Below, piece by piece: positions 21,001-30,920 of a stretch of 64,000 nucleotides of DNA. The notes beneath the pieces are model-generated. The model worked only from the letters and a program-made list of their open reading frames with translations, did not search any database and was not told where the DNA came from. Source of the DNA: Ustilago trichophora (taxonomy: Eukaryota > Basidiomycota > Ustilaginomycetes > Ustilaginales > Ustilaginaceae); assembly GCA_900323505.1 (NCBI GenBank), contig OOIN01000025.1, positions 248,001 through 312,000 of the forward strand, in the 5' to 3' direction. The position numbers were made by a program, and so were the translations under genes. Numbering within the stretch: position 1 is the first letter of the stretch; every line of letters begins with the position of its first letter.

Positions 21001-24000
21001 CGGCCAGTCTATCTTCTGTCGTAGAGTTCGAACCGATGCCATCGTAAAGGTGCTGGAAGCCCAGCCGTGAAAGACTTTGGCCGAGAGCATCAGCTACAGC
21101 ACCGTGTGGATTGACACCATCCGACGTCGATGCTTCGTAATCTGCTGCATGGTACTGAAAGGCTCGAAGCCATTGCCCTTCGTGATGCAGACGCCTCAGA
21201 AGCAGCTCCCGCACATCTCCGTTCGTAATCCCATAAAAAGCATCTGGGTCGTCAATGTTCATATAGGCTTCATGAAGCAGAGTATTCCTGACCAGGGATG
21301 CATGCGCTGCTTGCGACTCGTCCTCTTCCCATAGACTGTGTTCGACGAAGAAGATGGCAGCAGAGAAGAGGCCACAAGCTATGCAGCGCTTTGCCAGCAA
21401 GCTCGTATCCACATCGAACCAGTAACAGACTTTGTCGGGCTCCTCTTGGACAGGTCGGAAGGCTCGAAGATCCAAGAGCGCTTGCACGATCATGTCACTG
21501 CAGTCCGGGTCAGCGGTCCTTGACTCGAGTACTTTTTCAAAGTGGGTCGCCACCGCTGCACGGCACAAACCTAAAGGCGATGGTGCTTGCGGATCCGAAC
21601 GCCTCCCCGAGGCACGTCTCTTACCCGTCGATGGTGGTGGGGCTGGATCCGATGCGGTATATTCTACCGTGAAGGAGAGGAGCAGAAGAGGGAAAAGGGC
21701 CCTTGCCGCATCGGCGTTTTCTGCAACCATTTGGCGGACTGGCAGGAAGATGGACTGTCGCAACAGCGAAGATAGAAAATCGCATAGCCTGGCTGATATA
21801 CGGCAGATCCATCGGTCCGACGAGGCCGAAGCTTCTAACAGAGCCGGATCCAGCAAGTCTTCTGGCTGCACATCTGCAGAACTCGACACGAGCGGGCTGA
21901 TACTGGGTCGGATGCGACTGAGCTCCTCCCTGGTCCCGACAGGCAATTTGGTGGAATGCACCTCGTCCAAAGGCTGCTGCATGGCCGCAGAGATGTTTCG
22001 CAACGTCTTGAATGCCTGGTGACCTTGATCGATGGGCAGATCCTGTGCCAATTGGTGGATCGTGAGAACGATGGCAGCACCTAGACTGCTGATCTGACTC
22101 GTATCGGCATCGGTGAGGAACGCCTCTGCGACTGATTTGTTGCCTTGTGCGCCGATACGACGCGCCTTTCTCTGCAGCAGAGCGGTCTCACCAAAGCCCA
22201 TGATGCAGCCAAAGATGTCGCTCATCACGTCGCTTTGCGAGTCTCCGCTTGAACCCGTCGATTGGGCAGCTCTGCACTCAGCCATGCTCTCCAACAACTT
22301 CCAACTCGAGCTGTTGCAGAACGACTCGAGCCTGGCTCTAGGCGCTTTCCTAAGCACCGTTCGGATGCGGAGTAGCGAGGGAAGCTGGAGTGAGATGCGC
22401 GGGCAAGCTTCGAGAGCAAAGGCAAGCGTCTCGATGTCGATGAGGCTCTCGATAGCTACCTGTTCTGTCGATGTCAGTTTGACGGGCCACAAGAGCGCCG
22501 TGGCAGAGGTGGCCACAGCTGAGGCCTTGGCAACCGCTCGTGCAGCTTCAAAGAGCCAATCCCCAGCATCCGGAGATTGAGCGATCTGTGTCTTGAGCTC
22601 GACCGACCATGTGACGATGCACGACACCAGCGTTTCCGGAGACCCCTTGATCAGACTCGAGTGACTGCAGGCATATGCAACGATGGGACGGAGATCATTG
22701 TGCAGGTGCCGTTGACCAAGGAGCTGCTCGATGCTTTTGATCAAACCTTTTACGTTTAGTTGATCTGACCAGAAACTGTCGCCACACATTGCGATGTAAA
22801 TCCGCAAGGCAGCACACATGCGCAGCTGATCGTTGACGAACCGGCTCGATGCAATCTGGTGGAAGACGTGACGCAACACATTGTAGATGACGTCCTTGCG
22901 GAAGGGCTCGATACCGAGATTCGGCAGTGCCGAGAGAGCTGCGCAGGTGACAACAGCTGGAAAGAAAGGTCGGCTCGGTTCGTGCAGGGCCAGATCGGAA
23001 AGTGCTATCGGCGGTGTCAACGCTGACAAGGTGCTACCGATCTTCGCATCGTGCTGCGTCAGGGCTACGATGGCAGAGCGTCGACTTTCCGACAAGGTCG
23101 AGCCTGGCTCAAAGTAGAGCGACAGCACGGTGGTCACGATAAAGTCGTCTGCATTGGTGATCATCTGCCGCAGCTCAACATGGTCGGCGCTTTCTGCAAA
23201 GCCAAGTAAAGACAGCTCGTGCAGAGTCTGTTGACAGATGGCAGGTAGGTCGTGTTGTCCCTCTTGTTGACCCGTCTGGACCGCAAAGCCCAAGTAGGCA
23301 GCCGTGAGGAATGGCAGACATTCTTGCAGGCCTTGCTGCTGAGTTCGCCTCGTCAGTTGCACCAGCGCGTCGAATTGCGTTCGGCCTTCAGGTGTCTGCG
23401 CAGCAAGGAGCATACTGCCACACGCAGAGAATGTAGCTTCTAGGCATTCGCGCTTGCTCGCAAAGCCAAGCATTTTCCAAGGCACCTGCAACGGGTCGTA
23501 GTTGTTCGTGGCCATGCCCCACGTGATTTGGCCTGCAAAGGCTTGATAGCAGCTCGAGGCATCTGGGAATCCGAGCCGTGTGGCTACAAGCGCAAACAGC
23601 TGCTGGATGGTGATCGGAAACATGCCGGTCGCGAGGACAATCTCGAGGAGGTGGAAGAGAGCCGATCTTCGCACAGCCGAGTTGGCGATAGCGACATTGC
23701 ACAGGCTCAACGCCCGAGTCAGAATGTGCGGAGGAATGCTGGAATCGCTAGGCAGACCTTCGCGGAAAGCGTTGTAGATTTCGGACATGTGCTCTTCATC
23801 ATTCGATGTCGTGTCGAACACAGAAGCGGCGATGGACGATCCAAGGCCACGAACGCGAACGTCGGCATCTGCGTTGATCTGCAGCAAAGCCGTTTGGGGA
23901 GAGAAGCTGGTGCCACGGGCACTGCCGGATCTGCACAAACGTCCCTCCGGATCCAGCCGCATGCATTTGGCGAGGAAGGTGGCGCATTCAAGCTGCAACT

Positions 24001-27000
24001 CCCATGGCGTCGGCCATTTGGTTCTACCGATCTGATCGGCAAAGAAGGTCGCTAGCTTCTGTACTTTGTCAAAGAGGTCGGACTGCTCATCGAACTCTTC
24101 GAGCAGCAGGGGTACCACGGCTGATACGGCATGCACAGCGGCAATCCGTGCTGCTGGGTTGCGGGCAAAACGATAAGATGCGAGCAGCTCGGTACCAATG
24201 CGGTCGAGCGCATCGACAAGGTCTCGTTGGCTCATCCAAAGGTTGCCAACCCGAAGCGAGTCGAAGAGCACTGGCGAAATCGAAACGAGCCCTTCAATCG
24301 GACAGTCGAAGAAGAGCGAGACGATCAGCTCTTCACGTCTCGAGTCTGCATTGCCGGTGAGCATCCTTGGAACGCCACCGAGCAAGCGGACAGCGACGCT
24401 GACGGCAGCTTCCGTCGACTCTGGTAAGACGAGTGAGCCAGGACTTCGCGAGCGGTTGGAGTTTGACGTCTCGCTTTCTGACATGTCATCGAAAGCATCG
24501 CGGCTGCCCGTTGCGGCAGCAGAGGCTGGATTGCTCTCAGGGTCCCCATCGCCGAACAAAGTGCGTTCGAGTAATTGATCAAAGCACGACAGCATCGCCT
24601 CGAGCATGTTTGCTTCGCGAATTGTCATCCATAATCGTTTGTGATGGGAAGGGTCCTGGTGAATCTGGCTCTGGTCATCGACTGGGTTTGCCATGTGGGC
24701 TGCGATTCCGCTTGCTGTACCAGGGCTGCACAGCAGGTCGGTTGAGGCGCCTCCTCCTTGCATGGTAGTGGAGTGGAAAGGGGCTAACAGATTCAGCTGC
24801 TGAATGATGAAATTGCGCTCCTCGTCCCGCATGCTCTTCGAAGAAGCAACGTCAACAATCTTGATGATGATGTGGCAGGCGCGCTGGATCCGAGCTGCGC
24901 GTTGCGAGGATGTCTGCGGCGCCGAAAGCGACGAAATTTGCATGACGAGAACGGCCGCGTGCATTGCGGCAATAGCGGCTTCATAGGGCAGTGCTGATCC
25001 TGAATATGTGTCGGATGTCAATGTCTTGAGCATATCGAGACAAGCGTCAATTTTCTTTTCGACTACAAATATCATCCTGTTGAATGCCTCCATCGAGAGC
25101 AGCGGTGGCCCAGGTTCGACTGAGTCGGACCTGGGGGCATCGCGCTGTGCGACCTGAGCTTTAGTGATCGTGCACTTCAGAGCCAGATCGCGCAAGGGCT
25201 GCAATCGGGCTCGTCGTCGTAGGAGCTGAGCAATGTCGTCCTGGCGACCGTCGTTAAACCAGTGAGCCAAATCTGGGCGCTCTAGTTCGCGATCCGCGAC
25301 GATGAAGCTGACGAGGCGAAGCAGGTCGTGGTATGGCAAGAAGGCGTTCGCCGATCGAATGCTTGTGCCGACAGAAGGCGATTGAAATGCATCAGCTGGT
25401 GAATAGGTGTTGGCGAACCATGCGCCGATTTTTCGTCTTGGATCCAGGTGCTGGAAAGTGCGAGTGGAATTGGTGCGTTGGAGAAGCAAAGTCATCAAAT
25501 GGCAGACGCTGTCGCAAAAAATGGGAGGACCTTGCAAGTCGACCTCGGCGAGCAATCGAGAGATCTCTGTCTGTAGGGCTGCTTCAGAAAGGACTCGTTT
25601 GGCCAGCATGGTAGTCAGCAAAAAAGCTGCAGCACGACAGGTTTTCGGGAACTGAAGCTTGCGCACCGCAATTCCCCAAGCATGGACCTCCGGTTGGGAC
25701 GATGGGCTAGCCTGTATTCCTTCGGCTCTATTGGCCTCTGCCGTGTCGTACATGAGCACGATCGCACCCAGTCCGACCAGGCTCCATGAAACCATGAGGC
25801 TGTCGGTGTCAGCAGCGAGCAAGAGCAGTGCCCTTTGGACCCCAGCGAGCGTGGCAGAATCGATGAGGTGAGGCCGGTCAAGCACTAGGAATGTGAGCAG
25901 CTGGAGAGCGCACAACCTGGCCGCCGAGCCTACAGGCGTGGGCGATCCAGCCGCATTTGAGATGGTCTGAATCAGTTGTTGCACCCAGACGCGTTCGTTG
26001 GCGTCATTGATAGCGTCGGATGGAGTAGTGCGTCTGCGCTTCCGTGGGCTCGAAGAGACAGAGTCAGGTCCGCGCTTGCCATTAGATGATCTTGTACGAG
26101 CTTTTGACGGCTGACTGGTCGTCGTACCAGCAGGAAGCTCTTCATGCGTAGCTTCTCGGTTTGCAGAGAAAGCAGAAGCTCCATTGTCTTGCGACACAGG
26201 ATCCAGCGTCATGAGAGCATCGATGATGTCTACCTGTAGGCCGACCCGACACCATGCCACGGTGTCTTGTTCGCTAGAGTAGGGGCTGAGGAAGAAGGCG
26301 GAATTGCAAAATACCAAAGGCGGAAGAGAGGGTTCAACCTCTTGAATCTGCGGCCGACGGAAGACGAGCGCGTCGATGCGCAAAGGTTCGAGGGCCCATC
26401 GGGTATCAGGGTCACGCAAAAGAATGTCATAGACGAGCTCCAGGAAAGCGATGCTTTCGGTCCGCAACGAATGTGAGGCAGCAGGATCTTGGGGGAGCCC
26501 GATTTCGGATTGCTTGTTGGCTGAAGATGCCATAAGAGGAACGACGATGCGTAGAAGCAGGAGGAGTTGGATTTTGAGCAATGGATTCTTGGTCTTCCAG
26601 AGTCCAAGAAGGACGTTGCGTAAGGATAGGGCGGCAAAGACAAGTTCGCGCGTGTTGTTGAGCTCGAGATGTTCAAGTAGGAGGACAAGTCCTGTGATCG
26701 TTGGTAGGTGGGCGGATGATTCGACTGGGAAGGTCAGCAAGAATCGGGTATAGTCGGCAAGGAGGGAAAGAGCCAGTCCATCAGGACCCAGAAGAGGAGC
26801 GACGCTGCAGGCCATCAGGTAGCGGAGGCACTCTGCGGTCACGGCATCTTCGAGACTGAGTCCGCGTCGTTGAGCGCCCGAGGCAACAGAGCTGGGAATG
26901 GTGGCAAGCCATTCTTGCGGGTTACTTGTGGCAGCGGTAGCGTTGAGATCTCGTCCGAGGAGAATGCCGAAACACAGGGAAGCGGCTGCCGAACAATCTT

Positions 27001-27454
27001 CCGGGTCGAGATGATCTACGTGGTGCTGGTGTTTGAGAATGCTGCATAGTGCAGAGGTATAAGCGGGAGCGACAGGGTGAAAAAGATTGCCACGGTGGTT
27101 GAGCATTTGAAGGATGTGGGTTACTAGAGCTTTGACGACTTTGCGGGTGAGAAGTGGAGCGGCCTTGTCGACGAGGGAGCGAAGCATCTGGGCTGCGCGT
27201 TGCAGCCTTGCGATTGCTATGGGCTGTGCATCGTGGAAGGAGCCTTTACGGATGCATGCTGCCTTTTCCGCCAATACGCACGCAAAGAGCGATTGAAAGG
27301 TCTTGAGCCACGCTTTTCCATCCTGCTTTGGATCGAGGTTGAGAACATTGTCCGAGTCGGCAAAGATGTGTTCGAGTGCTTCGAGGCCTTGTTGACGGTC
27401 CTTGATCTTGTCGCTGCGAATCTGTTCGAGCGCTTCCTGGAGGGAGAAGGCCAT
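18014..27454 (-). CDS. TEL1: Serine/threonine kinase Tel1 (ATM orthologue)
   Basis: A PI3K-related kinase that signals DNA double-strand breaks with Mre11-Rad50-Xrs2 and supports telomere length. The single exon encodes 3146 residues, close to human ATM (3056) and longer than yeast Tel1 (2787). The N-terminus carries the Tel1/ATM TAN motif ([17 protein letters not shown], about residues 12-28). A helical-repeat region follows to about 2100, then the FAT region. Catalytic motifs are GDRH (Asp2944) and DFG (2963-2965). After them, [20 protein letters not shown] and FRRCCE are diagnostic of ATM rather than ATR or TOR. The last 33 residues, ending [10 protein letters not shown], form the FATC domain. 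A Ser/Thr/Ala-rich linker separates kinase and FATC. Confidence 0.97.
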   Translation of the reverse strand: [3146 protein letters not shown]

Positions 27455-28248
27455 GTCTGCCGTCGTTACGGGAGCTACAATGCTGACATGCTATGGATGT
27501 TTGGGTGTGTAAGATGATGCTGTCGATGTGAGGAACGAGAGGCCCGAAACAGGTGAGAGAGTGCCGTGTGTATGATGCGATGCAATGCGATGTTGATCAA
27601 GAGAGGAGACAAGGGAGGGCGAATATGATGGTGTGCTGAAGCGAGCGTGATTATGTCCGAGAAAAGGGAGCGAATCGTGCCGAACAGAGAGACTCTTTGA
27701 AGGACTGTTAGATGAGCGATGGCTCCGACGAGGAGAGGATAATGTTGAGATGGTGTTGTTGGAGGAGAAGAGTGAACTGTTCTGTGTGAGGATGTCCTCA
27801 ATCACAATGCACTATCAGGGTCCACAAAGGTCAAGAAGAAGCTCAGCTTTGGTCTCACAAAAGAGAGTGTTGGTCTCGCTGCTTTTTTTTTTTTTTTAAA
27901 AAAAAGAAAAAGGCGCGTTTAGCCTCCACCTCTCTCTTCTTTTCAGAAATCACACTCTCTTTGCTCTCGCCTTCACATCGGGATCATGCCGAATGCGCTT
28001 CCCAACACAGTCACACTTTTGACCGGCAATCCCGACTTCCGGTCTTGGCATCACGCTTCCTCCTCCTCCTCCTCCACCATCACATCTTCGGCCACACCGA
28101 TTTATCGTTTGGCTCTCACATTCTGGCACTCTCACCCTCCAACTCAGCCAAGAACATCCTTGCTTCCTTCACCACCACTATCGCTTCGAACAAACGCTCT
28201 GCTCGACATCTCAAGGCATTTGCTTTCGACTTTACCAATCCATACAAA
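27455..28248. promoter_or_regulatory. Divergent promoter region TEL1 / TYR1
   Basis: About 800 bases between two divergent starts. It includes a T-run passing directly into an A-run near 27883-27910 and pyrimidine-rich DNA just before TYR1. An ATG at 27986 opens a 173-codon frame that overlaps the TYR1 start out of phase. If it is transcribed it would act as an inhibitory upstream frame, so transcription may begin downstream of it or the leader may be spliced. Confidence 0.4.
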
Positions 28249-29646
28249 ATGGCATCCCAAGAAGAGATGGACACCATCGAGATCGGCATCATCGGTATGG
28301 GTGATATGGGTCGTCTCTACGCCACCAAAATGCGAGATGCTGGTTGGAAAAAGGTCAACGTCTGCGATCGCCCCGAAAACTACGAGAGCCTCTGCAAGGA
28401 ATTCGAGGGCTCTGGTCTCAATGTGCTCCGTGACGGTCATCTGGTCTCGCGACGAAGTGACTACATCATCTACTCGGTCGAAGCCGCTTTCATCGACAGA
28501 GTCGTAGAGCAGTACGGCCCCTCAACCAAAATTGGCTCTATCGTAGCCGGTCAGACCTCAGTCAAAGCACCAGAAAAGGCGGCATTCGAAAAGCATCTCC
28601 CCCAAGATACCTACATCATCTCATGTCACTCGATGCACGGTCCCAAAGTAGACCCCACCGGTCAGCCTCTCATCCTCATCCAGCATCGCGCACCCGACCA
28701 AAAGCTTCGTCTCGTCGAGAGAATCATGTCGTGCTTCAAGTCCAACTTTGTCTACCTCACCTACGAAGAGCACGACACCGTCACCGCAAACACACAGGCA
28801 GTCACACACGCCGCTTTCCTTTCCATGGGTACCGCATGGTGCTGCTCTCACCAATATCCATGGGAATCCGAGCGCTACCCAGGCGGTATCGAGACGGTCA
28901 AGATCAACATCTGCCTCCGCATCTACTCTGCCAAATGGCACGTCTACGCCGGTCTCGCTCTTCTCAACCCAGCAGCCAAGACCCAAGTCACACAATTCGC
29001 ACAGAGCTGCACCGACCTCTTCAAGCTCATGGTAGCCGAACGCGAGCAACAACTCATGGAGCGCGTGTTTGCCGCACGCAAAAAAGTGTTTGGCTGGGAA
29101 AACGACGAAGAAAGCAACAGCATCATCTCGCGCACCGGCACAAAGGAAGAGCGCAAACCCATCCTCATGAGCGACAAGCTTCTCGATCGATTCCACATGG
29201 CCGCGCGCAAAGCTACCTCGGCTGCCAACAGCGACTCTGGCGATCACGACACCCATGCGCCGCCCGCAGCCCAATCGCCTCCCAACTCCCACTTGTCGCT
29301 TTTGGCCATCGTCGACTGCTGGAGTTCTCTCGGCATCAATCCTTACGATCATCTCGACCTCGCAGCTACACCAATCTTTAGGATCTGGATCGGCGTTTGC
29401 GAGTACCTCTTCCGTTCACCACAGCGTCTGCGTCAAGCTTGCCACGCTGCTGCAAGAGATCACAGCTTCAGGGCAGATGACACCGAGTTCGTCATCGCAT
29501 CTCGAGGTTGGGCACAGGCTGTTCAGTTTGGCAATTTTGACAGCTACCAGAGACGCTTCGAGGAGACGAGAAGCTTCTTTGAACATCGATTCCACGAGGC
29601 CGGTGCGGTCGGTGCCGAGATGCTCAAGGTCGTGCTGGCAAATTGA
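28249..29646 (+). CDS. TYR1: Prephenate dehydrogenase (NADP+), tyrosine biosynthesis
   Basis: Converts prephenate to 4-hydroxyphenylpyruvate, the committed step to tyrosine. The product is 465 residues (yeast Tyr1: 452). The N-terminus MASQEEMDTIEIGIIGMGD leads into a Rossmann fold with GMGDMG at 16-21 and continues LYATKMRDAGW, as in yeast Tyr1. HSMHGP and the helical dimer domain with QAVTHAAFLSMG follow. The frame is open for 96 codons upstream of this ATG but contains no other ATG, so 28249 is the first possible start in frame. Met7 is a second choice. No intron is needed. Confidence 0.94.
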   Translation: MASQEEMDTIEIGIIGMGDMGRLYATKMRDAGWKKVNVCDRPENYESLCKEFEGSGLNVLRDGHLVSRRSDYIIYSVEAAFIDRVVEQYGPSTKIGSIVAGQTSVKAPEKAAFEKHLPQDTYIISCHSMHGPKVDPTGQPLILIQHRAPDQKLRLVERIMSCFKSNFVYLTYEEHDTVTANTQAVTHAAFLSMGTAWCCSHQYPWESERYPGGIETVKINICLRIYSAKWHVYAGLALLNPAAKTQVTQFAQSCTDLFKLMVAEREQQLMERVFAARKKVFGWENDEESNSIISRTGTKEERKPILMSDKLLDRFHMAARKATSAANSDSGDHDTHAPPAAQSPPNSHLSLLAIVDCWSSLGINPYDHLDLAATPIFRIWIGVCEYLFRSPQRLRQACHAAARDHSFRADDTEFVIASRGWAQAVQFGNFDSYQRRFEETRSFFEHRFHEAGAVGAEMLKVVLAN

Positions 29647-29759
29647 TCAGTATGTTTTGGGAAATGAATGCGATTTGTGCACTGGAAGTCATGTTTGTGT
29701 GTGAATTTTCGCGAAAACGTGTGTGGTATATCGGTATGTCAAAAGCCAAGGTTTGAAGG

Positions 29760-30547
29760 CTACTTGATCTTGTCGAGCGGCCTGTTGAATCCGCCTTTTC
29801 TGCAATCATCGGTTTTCACAACAAGAAGAATTGGAATCAGCATCTGCACCATTCACATATCAAAAGGCGGAGGGGGGGAAGAACTTACCGATTCATATAT
29901 TGTCTCCAAGTGCGCTCCTTCTTTACCTCTGCGGCGCCGGCTGCGTTTCCATCGACTTTTCTACCCTTGGTAGTGCCGAATGCGCCAAAGCCCATCATTG
30001 CTGCCATTGCATCTTCTTGCTCTTCTTGCTCTCTCTCGCCTTCTTCGGGTTGTTCTGGTGTGGTCGGTGTTGGGTTAAGTGTTGGTGGATGTGGTGTGCG
30101 TTTGTCGGGGCTTGCGGTGTGTGTTGGAGATCGACTGCGACTACGTCTTGAAGGATTATGAGGAGCTGGTTTGATGTCATCGTTGTATCTTCTGCTGGAT
30201 GAGGAAGCGTCCCGAGGGGGTGGGATGTCGTCGTCATAGGCAGCGGGTCTAGCTCTGGGTGGGGGCGGAGGCGGACGATCCCGATACCTATCGTCCCTTC
30301 CACCATCTCTATCTCTGGATCTGTAGTCATCCCTACCTCCACGACCTCCTTGACGTGCATAATCTCTGTCATCTCTTCTCCAGTCCCTTTGCTCCGTTCG
30401 AGAGTGATTAGGACTGGGACTACGACGTCTTCGATAGCCGCCGCTGGAAGACGATCCTCCAGCTCTGTCGTGGTCTCTGTAGCCACCGCGGTTGTCGTCA
30501 GTGTAAGGCCGCGGTGGAGGAGGTGGAGATCTGCGACGACCGCTCAT
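29760..30547 (-). CDS. SNRNP27: U4/U6.U5 tri-snRNP 27 kDa protein (SNRNP27 family), two exons
   Basis: A spliceosomal RS-type protein of the tri-snRNP that helps define 5' splice sites. Coding exons read complement(29889..30547) and complement(29760..29799), joined across an 89-base intron (GTAAGT at 29888, TGCAG ending 29800). The product is 232 residues. Residues 1-165 are rich in Arg, Ser, Asp and Pro (RRRSPSP, RDYRSRDRDGG). The family signature is at the C-terminus: MMGFGAFGTTKGRKVDGN, then RQYMNR, completed by exon 2 as KGGFNRPLDKIK before TAG. Without splicing the frame stops directly after RQYMNR, because TAA lies inside the donor (CGGTAAGT). The last 12 residues match the conserved end of the human protein, which supports the splice. 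The start is the Met in MSGRRRSPP. Confidence 0.93.
29800..29888 (-). other. Intron of the SNRNP27-like gene (89 bases)
   Basis: Donor GTAAGT, a TGCTGATT segment suitable as branch point, and acceptor ATTGCAG. Splicing joins CG to A and restores the Arg codon that the unspliced frame also encodes. Confidence 0.9.
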
Positions 30548-30920
30548 GGTTCCCACCGTGTCCTGCTGGCGTGATTGAAGCAAAGGTAAGGGTAGAATGG
30601 TATGGTGTGACAGCTCTAGAGAAGGGAAGCAACGATGCAGGGTTCAACACCACCAATTTGAGGTGGAGGAGAGGGAAATTTCTCGCGCGAGAATGGGTTT
30701 TTTTTTCCCTCTCCGAAATGTTAGAAATCCCAAAACGGATCCGAGCGCCATCGCCAATTTGAGGTTTCCCAACACCATCTGCATATCCTCCTCAACTCCC
30801 ATCATATCTCGAACTTTTGGACGGCTACAACTCCAATACGGATCGTCATCGACAGCGTCACAGCACAGCAAAGAAGCAAAGAAGTACTGCACTCAAGATT
30901 GGGATAACATAGAAGTCGAA
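30548..30920. promoter_or_regulatory. Divergent promoter region SNRNP27 / complex I subunit
   Basis: A 373-base spacer between the start codons of two divergent small genes. No TATA box stands out and no other feature is seen. Confidence 0.4.
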
